64,000 nt of DNA from the NCBI RefSeq assembly GCF_040499845.1, contig NZ_CP159342.1:6386001-6450000 (forward strand), read 5' to 3'. Of this stretch, positions 58,793 to 64,000 are shown one piece after another. The position numbers were made by a program, and so were the translations under genes. Within the stretch, counting starts at the first letter, position 1. The number at the start of each line of letters is the position of its first letter. This stretch comes from Micromonospora sp. CCTCC AA 2012012. Its GTDB lineage: Bacteria; Actinomycetota; Actinomycetes; Mycobacteriales; Micromonosporaceae. A model generated the notes under the pieces. That model searched no databases and was not told the origin of the DNA. It was given only the letters and a program-made list of their open reading frames with translations.

Positions 58793-58798
58793 ACGCTA
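58793..58798 (-). promoter_or_regulatory. -10 box for pta-ackA
   Basis: TAGCGT on the minus strand is 7 nt from GTG 58785. Confidence 0.55.
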
Positions 58799-58845
58799 CA
58801 AGATCGCGGGTCGACCCGCCCGGGTCCTTGTGCCCGGGCCCCCGG

Positions 58846-59550
58846 TCAGGAGGCGGCGGGCGTGACGACCGGGCCGGCGTCGACCGGCGGCTCGTCCGGG
58901 AGTTCGGCCGAGCGCAGGAGCGCGTCGCTCTTCGCCACCCACGCCGCCCCGAAGGCGATCACGGCGACGGTCTCGCACCACAGCACCGGCTTGAGCGTGT
59001 GCCGGACGTCCGCGGGCAGCACGGCGCTGGCCAGCGCGAGCCCGATCGCCACCAGGATGAGCAGGCCGCAGGCGCGGTAGAACCGGTTGGCCGCACGGGA
59101 GGGCGGCACCCCGGCCCGGTCCGGCCGGGTGAAGAGGAAGAGGCAGAAGACGGCGAGGAGCAGGAAGAGGGCGGCGGCGGCCACCTGGTGCAGCACGCCG
59201 ACCGTCCGGTCGGTGCCGTCCGTGCTGGCGGCCGGCACGCCGACCGTGGTGGGGCAGAGGGCCACCGTGATCGCCAGCAGGCCGGCGACGGTGCTCAGCA
59301 CGTCGTCCGGCCGGCGGTAGCGGTAGCTGATCAGGAACACCCCGATCGCGCAGAGGGCGCCGACGAAGACGTCCCGCAGCTCGGAGTGGTAGTAGCCGCT
59401 GAGCGAGTCGAGCAGGACGGGTCGGCGGGCGACCAGGAGGTGGCCCACGATCAGCACGACCGGCAGTGCGATGCCGACGGCGCCGACGCCGAGACGCAGT
59501 CGGCGGACGGTCACCGCGTCCTGCGGCGGTTTGCGGGTTCCGGGCTCCAC
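58846..59550 (-). CDS. DUF998-like integral membrane protein
   Basis: A 234-residue protein with about six transmembrane helices and short polar loops; the SLSGYYHSELRDVFVGALC segment near residue 49 resembles the DUF998/Frag1-type family. The ends are Pro-rich. Function unknown. GTG 59550 has AGGAGG 5 nt upstream. It lies upstream of pta on the same strand. Confidence 0.75.
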   Translation of the reverse strand: MEPGTRKPPQDAVTVRRLRLGVGAVGIALPVVLIVGHLLVARRPVLLDSLSGYYHSELRDVFVGALCAIGVFLISYRYRRPDDVLSTVAGLLAITVALCPTTVGVPAASTDGTDRTVGVLHQVAAAALFLLLAVFCLFLFTRPDRAGVPPSRAANRFYRACGLLILVAIGLALASAVLPADVRHTLKPVLWCETVAVIAFGAAWVAKSDALLRSAELPDEPPVDAGPVVTPAAS

Positions 59551-59622
59551 GTCCGCCTCCTGTCGTCCGGCGCGCCTCCGGTCAGTTGACGCCCCTGACC
59601 CGTCGGCGTCAAGCGGTGACGG

Positions 59623-59802
59623 TCAGTCCTCGTCCTCGTCGTCGAGGCGGGCGAGCCAGGTGGCGAAACGCTCGACCGGGGTCTCGAACTCCGGGTTGAG
59701 GTCGACGAAGTCCCGCAGGCGCTCGCCCAGCCACTCCAGGCTGACCTGCTCCTCGCCCCGGCGCTCGACCAGTTCCTCGATACCGCGGTCGGTGAAGTAC
59801 AT
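59623..59802 (-). CDS. Small acidic DUF6104-type protein
   Basis: A 59-residue acidic protein starting MYFTDRGIEELVERRGEEQVSLEWLGERL and ending LARLDDEDED, the pattern of DUF6104. It is soluble and helical; function unknown. The ATG at 59802 has GAGAGAGGAC upstream. It lies between Kgd and the membrane protein. Confidence 0.82.
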   Translation of the reverse strand: MYFTDRGIEELVERRGEEQVSLEWLGERLRDFVDLNPEFETPVERFATWLARLDDEDED

Positions 59803-59893
59803 GCGTCCGTCCTCTCTCACAACAGGGTGGTCACGCAATCGGGGCAGCGGCCGTCGTCACGGTCGCTGCCCCGGTGCTGGTGGTGCGGTCAGG

Positions 59894-62800
59894 TCACGGG
59901 CGGGGGAGAGCCGCCTCGATCAGCGCGTTCAGTTCGACCTCGTGCAGCTTGGCCGAGCCGACCGCCGGAGCGGCGGCGGCGGGCCGGGAGATGCGGCGCA
60001 GCCGCACCTCGGAGAGGTGCTCCAGCAGGTTGAGCGCCACGAACGACCAGGCACCCTGGTTGGCCGGCTCCTCCTGCACCCAGGCGAAGTCCTCGGCGTT
60101 CGGGTACTGCGCCAGGGCGGCCCGGACCTCCTCGACGGGCAGCGGATAGAGCTGCTCCATCCGGATGATCGCGGTGTCCGTGACGCCCCGCTCGGCCCGC
60201 GCCTGGAACAGGTCGTAGTAGACCTTGCCCGTGCAGAGCAGCACCCGCTTCACCTGCTCCGGCGCCGGGTCGGCCAGGACCGGCTGGAAGGTGCCGGTGG
60301 TGAAGTCCTCCACCTGCGAGACGCAGAGCTTGTGCCGCAGCAGCGACTTCGGCGTGAAGACCACCAGCGGCTTGCGCTTCGGCGACAGGGCCTGGCGGCG
60401 CAGCAGGTGGAAGTAGTTCGCCGGGGTGGTCGGGATGGCCACCCGCATGTTGTCCTCGGCGCAGAGCTGGAGGAAGCGCTCCGGGCGACCGGAGGTGTGG
60501 TCCGGGCCCTGGCCCTCGTGGCCGTGCGGCAGCAGCAGGGTGACCGCGGAGCGCTGGCCCCACTTCACCTCACCGGAGGAGATGAACTCGTCGATCACCG
60601 ACTGGGCGCCGTTGACGAAGTCACCGAACTGCGCTTCCCAGCAGACCAGCGCGTTGATGTTCTCCACCGAGTAGCCGTACTCGAAGCCCATCGCGGCGTA
60701 CTCGCTCAGCAGCGAGTCGTGCACGAAGAAGCGGGACCGCTCGCCGTCGCCGGTGAGCGACTTCAGCGGCAGGTAGTCGTTTCCGGTCTTCGCGTCGACC
60801 ACCGAGGCGTGCCGCTGGACGAAGGTGCCCCGGCGGGAGTCCTGCCCGGCGAGCCGGACGGTGACCCCGTCGTGCAGCAGCGAACCGAACGCGATGATCT
60901 CGCCGTAGCCCCAGTCGATGTTGCCCTCGACGGACATCTTCGCCCGCCGGTCGAGCAGCTGCTGGATCCGCTTGTGCGGGGTGAAGCCCTCCGGCAGGTT
61001 GACGTGGGCCTCGCCGATCGCCTTGACCACCGACGCGTCGGTGGCGGTGTCGACCTGCGGCTCCGGCTCGTCCTCGCGCTTGGGCCGGCTGAGCTGACGC
61101 GGCGTGGTGGCGGCGTCCCGGGTGGCCTTGAAGACCCGCTCCAGCTGCGACTGGTAGTCGCGCAGCAGCTCCTCCGCGTCCTCCACGGTGATGTCGCCCC
61201 GACCGATCAGCTCCTCGGTGTAGAGCTTCCGCACCGAGCGCTTCGAGTCAATGATCTTGTACATCTGGGGGTTGGACATCGAGGGGTCGTCGCCCTCGTT
61301 GTGGCCGCGCCGGCGGTAGCAGACCATGTCGATCACGACGTCCTTGTTGAACGCCTGCCGGTATTCGAAGGCCAGCCGGGCGACCCGGACCACGGCCTCG
61401 GGGTCGTCGCCGTTGACGTGGAAGATCGGCGCCTGGATCATCCGGGCCACGTCGGTGCTGTAGAGGCTGGAGCGGCTGTATTCCGGGGCGGTGGTGAAGC
61501 CGACCTGGTTGTTGACCACCACGTGCACGGTGCCGCCGGTGCGGTAGCCGCGCAGCTGGGACAGGTTGAGCGTCTCGGCGACCACGCCCTGGCCGGCGAA
61601 GGCGGCGTCACCGTGCACCGCCAGCGGCAGGACGGTGTAGCCCTCCAGCTTGAGGTCGATCCGGTCCTGCTTGGCCCGGACGATGCCCTCCAGCACCGGG
61701 TCCACGGCCTCCAGGTGCGACGGGTTCGCCACCACCGACACCTTGACCGCGTGCTCGCCGTCCGGGGTGGTGAACTTGCCGTTCTGGCCGAGGTGGTACT
61801 TCACGTCCCCGGAGCCCTGGGTGGAGCGCGGGTCGAGGTGCCCCTCGAACTCCGAGAAGATCTTCTCGTACGGCTTGCCGACGACGTTGGCCAGCACGTT
61901 GAGCCGGCCCCGGTGGGCCATGCCGATGACGACCTCGTCCAGCCCGCCCTCGGCCGACGACTCCAGCACCTCACCCAGCAGCGGGATCAGCGACTCGCCA
62001 CCCTCCAGCGAGAAGCGCTTCTGGCCGACGTACTTGGTCTGGAGGAAGGTCTCGAAGGCCTCGGCGGCGTTCAGTCGGTTGAGCACGTGCTTCTGCTCTT
62101 CCGGGCTGGGCTTCTCGTACTTGCGCTCGATCCGCTCCTGGATCCAGCGCCGCTCCTCCGGGTCCTGGATGTGCATGTACTCGATGCCGATCCGGCGGCA
62201 GTACGAGTCGCGCAGCACGCCGAGGATCTCGCGCAGCTTCATCCGCTGCTTGCCGGCGAAGCCGTTGACCGGGAAGACCCGGTCCAGATCCCACAGGGTC
62301 AGCCCGTGCTGGAGGACGTCCAGGTCCGGGTGCTTCCGGATCTTGAACTCCAGCGGGTCGGTGTCGGCCATCAGGTGGCCGCGCACCCGGTACGCGTGGA
62401 TCAGCTCGTGCACCCGCGCGGTCTTGTTGATCTGACCCTCGGAGTCGACCGCCACGTCCCGCACCCAGCGCACCGGCTCGTACGGGATGCGCAGCGAGGT
62501 GAAGATCTGGTCGTAGAAGCCGCGCTCGCCGAGCAGCAGCTCGTGCATCACCTTGAGGAACTCGCCGGACTGCGCGCCCTGGATGATCCGGTGGTCGTAG
62601 GTGCTGGTCAGCGTGATGATCTTGCTGACCGCCAGCTCGGCGAGGGTCGCCTCGCTCATGCCCTGGTACGGCGCCGGGTATTCCATCGCGCCGACGCCGA
62701 TGATGGCGCTCTGCCCCTGCATCAGGCGCGGGATCGAGTGGACCGTGCCGATGCCACCCGGGTTGGTCAGCGAGATCGTGGTGCCGGAGTAGTCCTCCAT

Positions 62801-63640
62801 GGTCAGCTCGTTGCGGCGGGCGCGCCGGACCACGTCCTCGTACGCCTGCCAGAACTGCCGGAAGTCCATCTGCTCGCAGCCCTTGATGGAGGGCACCACC
62901 AGGTTGCGGGAGCCGTCCGGCTTGGTCAGGTCGATGGCGATGCCCAGGTTGACGTGCTCCGGGCGGACCATCGCCGGCTTGCCGTCGACCTCGGCGAAGG
63001 AGTTGTTCATCTCCGGGTGCTCGACCAGCGCCCGGACCATCGCGTACCCGACGAGGTGGGTGAAGCTGACCTTGCCGCCACGGCCGCGAGCCAGGTGGTT
63101 GTTGATGACGATGCGGTTGTCCACCAGCAGCTTGGCCGGGACCGCGCGCACGCTGGTGGCGGTCGGCACGGCCAGCGAGGCGTCCATGTTCTGGACGATC
63201 TTGGCAGCCACGCCGCGCAGCGGGGTGGTGCCGGCGGCGCTCGCGGTCGGCGCCTTGGCGGCGGGCTTCGCGGGCGCCGGGGCGGCCTTCGCGGCCGGCT
63301 TCTCGGCGACGGGCCTGGCGGCGGCCGGCTTCGCCGGGGCCGGCGTGGCGGGCGCCGGGGCGGCCTTCGCGGCCGGCTTCTCGGCGGCCGGCTGGGCGAC
63401 GGAGGCGACGGCCTCCTGCTGCTCGGCGGGCTCGGGCCGGGCGGCCGGCTTGGCCTGGCCGTCGGCGGGGCGCGCGGGCGCGGCGCCGGGCGCGGGTCGG
63501 TAGTCGGCGAAGAAGTCGTGCCAGGCCGAATCAACGCTCGATGGGTCGGCGAGGTAGCGCTGGTACATCTCCTCGACGATCCACTCGTTCGGGCCGAAAC
63601 CCGCCAGTGGGTTCTCCTGCGAAGTCTGCTGGGTCGACAC
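59894..63640 (-). CDS. kgd: Multifunctional 2-oxoglutarate metabolism enzyme Kgd
   Basis: A 1248-residue enzyme combining an E2-like succinyltransferase core and a thiamine-diphosphate E1 domain, as in mycobacterial Kgd. Residues 1-45 form a short N-terminal peripheral segment; about 50-135 is an Ala/Pro/Lys-rich linker with degenerate [11 protein letters not shown] repeats; about 140-370 is the E2-like domain ([30 protein letters not shown]); the rest is E1 with ThDP site [17 protein letters not shown]. It acts as oxoglutarate dehydrogenase component or decarboxylase. GTG 63640 is used; a weak GAAAGAGG precedes it. Confidence 0.96.
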   Translation of the reverse strand: MSTQQTSQENPLAGFGPNEWIVEEMYQRYLADPSSVDSAWHDFFADYRPAPGAAPARPADGQAKPAARPEPAEQQEAVASVAQPAAEKPAAKAAPAPATPAPAKPAAARPVAEKPAAKAAPAPAKPAAKAPTASAAGTTPLRGVAAKIVQNMDASLAVPTATSVRAVPAKLLVDNRIVINNHLARGRGGKVSFTHLVGYAMVRALVEHPEMNNSFAEVDGKPAMVRPEHVNLGIAIDLTKPDGSRNLVVPSIKGCEQMDFRQFWQAYEDVVRRARRNELTMEDYSGTTISLTNPGGIGTVHSIPRLMQGQSAIIGVGAMEYPAPYQGMSEATLAELAVSKIITLTSTYDHRIIQGAQSGEFLKVMHELLLGERGFYDQIFTSLRIPYEPVRWVRDVAVDSEGQINKTARVHELIHAYRVRGHLMADTDPLEFKIRKHPDLDVLQHGLTLWDLDRVFPVNGFAGKQRMKLREILGVLRDSYCRRIGIEYMHIQDPEERRWIQERIERKYEKPSPEEQKHVLNRLNAAEAFETFLQTKYVGQKRFSLEGGESLIPLLGEVLESSAEGGLDEVVIGMAHRGRLNVLANVVGKPYEKIFSEFEGHLDPRSTQGSGDVKYHLGQNGKFTTPDGEHAVKVSVVANPSHLEAVDPVLEGIVRAKQDRIDLKLEGYTVLPLAVHGDAAFAGQGVVAETLNLSQLRGYRTGGTVHVVVNNQVGFTTAPEYSRSSLYSTDVARMIQAPIFHVNGDDPEAVVRVARLAFEYRQAFNKDVVIDMVCYRRRGHNEGDDPSMSNPQMYKIIDSKRSVRKLYTEELIGRGDITVEDAEELLRDYQSQLERVFKATRDAATTPRQLSRPKREDEPEPQVDTATDASVVKAIGEAHVNLPEGFTPHKRIQQLLDRRAKMSVEGNIDWGYGEIIAFGSLLHDGVTVRLAGQDSRRGTFVQRHASVVDAKTGNDYLPLKSLTGDGERSRFFVHDSLLSEYAAMGFEYGYSVENINALVCWEAQFGDFVNGAQSVIDEFISSGEVKWGQRSAVTLLLPHGHEGQGPDHTSGRPERFLQLCAEDNMRVAIPTTPANYFHLLRRQALSPKRKPLVVFTPKSLLRHKLCVSQVEDFTTGTFQPVLADPAPEQVKRVLLCTGKVYYDLFQARAERGVTDTAIIRMEQLYPLPVEEVRAALAQYPNAEDFAWVQEEPANQGAWSFVALNLLEHLSEVRLRRISRPAAAAPAVGSAKLHEVELNALIEAALPRP

Positions 63641-63839
63641 GGCCGGTAATCGCCTCTTTCACGCGGGTTCGTTTGTCACGCGGTGTCCGCCGGTGCCGGA
63701 ATAGCAGCGCACGGGAGACGGTCCCCAGGCTACGCCGTGCGAATGCCGCCGGCATTCTCGCCTCCGGCTGGTGGTCCGTTTCACAGAAGATGCCAGAAGT
63801 TCGGCAAACGCTGCGTGCCCGGTCGACTCCTGCTAGACG

Positions 63840-63877
63840 CGCAACGGCCCCGGGGCGCGCGCCCCGGGGCCGTTGCG
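63840..63877. terminator. Palindromic terminator ahead of the next gene
   Basis: A 38-nt perfect palindrome (effective 17-bp stem, 4-nt loop) lies 12 bp after the stop of the minus-strand gene that runs off the window end. Confidence 0.7.
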
Positions 63878-63888
63878 ACACGGCGGTG

Positions 63889-64000
63889 TCAGGAGATGTC
63901 GCGCCGCCGGATGGTCAGCACGCCGATCGCCCCGGCGACCACGGCGTACCCGATCAGCACCGCGGCCCCCGCCCAGCGCGGCGGCTGCCCCGGGATGTCG
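63889..64000 (-). CDS. Membrane protein, probable ABC-2 permease, C-terminal end only
   Basis: The final 36 codons of a gene continuing beyond the window. A hydrophobic helix (AAVLIGYAVVAGAIGVLTI) and the ending RRRDIS are typical of ABC-2 type permease subunits. Only the tail is visible, so the assignment is tentative. Stop at 63889-63891. Confidence 0.6.
   Translation of the reverse strand, partial: DIPGQPPRWAGAAVLIGYAVVAGAIGVLTIRRRDIS

Noticed and set aside
59471..63649. 1392-codon plus-strand frame opposite kgd
   Set aside because: It is the antisense shadow of kgd, made of low-complexity Val/Leu/Arg/Gly residues, while the minus strand encodes a clear enzyme.
1..64000. CRISPR array, phage or insertion sequence
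   Set aside because: No regularly spaced direct repeats of 25-40 bp, no integrase or transposase motif, and uniform high GC across the window.

Overview
The window looks like a chromosomal segment from a high-GC actinomycete, most likely Micromonospora or a close relative in the Micromonosporaceae. The reasons are the roughly 70-75% GC composition, three WhiB proteins, a sigR/rsrA pair, a nickel superoxide dismutase, a Kgd-type 2-oxoglutarate enzyme, and two blocks whose order matches mycobacteria (mrx1-uvrD2-whiB7-ABC1-ThiF-zincin-PDZ/Lon-UPF0182, and pdtaS-whiB1-DAG kinase-membrane protein-GNAT). There is no phage, transposon, CRISPR array or obvious genomic island, so this is core chromosome. 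No species call is possible from the sequence alone.

Layout. 1-15100: end of an MFS transporter, mycoredoxin, UvrD2, the whiB7 leader and gene, a UbiB/ABC1 kinase-like protein with an overlapping ThiF-like gene, a small zinc ribbon, two metallopeptidase-type genes, a PDZ-Lon protease and a UPF0182 membrane protein. 15100-15500: two identical initiator tRNA genes, each with its own terminator. 15500-19200: a small membrane protein, a Tat/lipoprotein solute-binding protein, purC and a PRPP synthetase paralogue. 19300-23100: regulators (RsbW-like ATPase, a two-component pair, a DUF5709 protein, a STAS-ATPase fusion). 23100-31200: SDR, glycosyltransferase, EamA-type transporter, the hisN-rsgA-aroA block, an SRAP protein and a WhiB protein. 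31400-34550: hydrolase, sigR-rsrA, ribosomal protein bL37, a biotinyl-domain protein and a GNAT. 34576-43200: TetR/MFS efflux pair, TPR protein, SIS protein, PdtaS, and a membrane glycosyltransferase. 43400-47100: a sulfur assimilation operon behind a Cys leader peptide. 47160-51100: whiB1, a lipid kinase, RsbW-like protein, GNAT, sodN and sodX. 51200-59800: malic enzyme, oxidoreductase, lipase-like lipoprotein, nucleotidyltransferase, ackA-pta and small proteins. 59890-63640: Kgd. The window ends inside a membrane protein.

How the genes work together. Many genes concern thiol, oxidative or antibiotic stress: mycoredoxin, WhiB7, SigR/RsrA, WhiB1, NiSOD with its maturation protease, cysteine supply (sulfite reductase, CysH, a chelatase for sirohaem) and an abasic-site SRAP protein. 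Central carbon metabolism is represented by Kgd, malic enzyme and AckA-Pta.

The most informative signals lie between genes. They include a complete-looking whiB7 attenuator with a uORF, a Cys-codon leader peptide ahead of the sulfite reductase operon, a SigR-type autoregulatory promoter placed to make an N-terminally extended sigma factor, a CRP-type operator ahead of whiB1, a probable CTG start for rsgA, a cluster of three DnaA-box-like 9-mers, two mutually exclusive long hairpins at 8676-8741, and a strikingly uniform leaderless architecture in which a TANNNT box lies 6-8 nt before the start codon of about 16 genes. No clearly new multi-gene system was identified. The best candidates for undescribed biology are the conserved ABC1/ThiF block and the intergenic hairpin elements.
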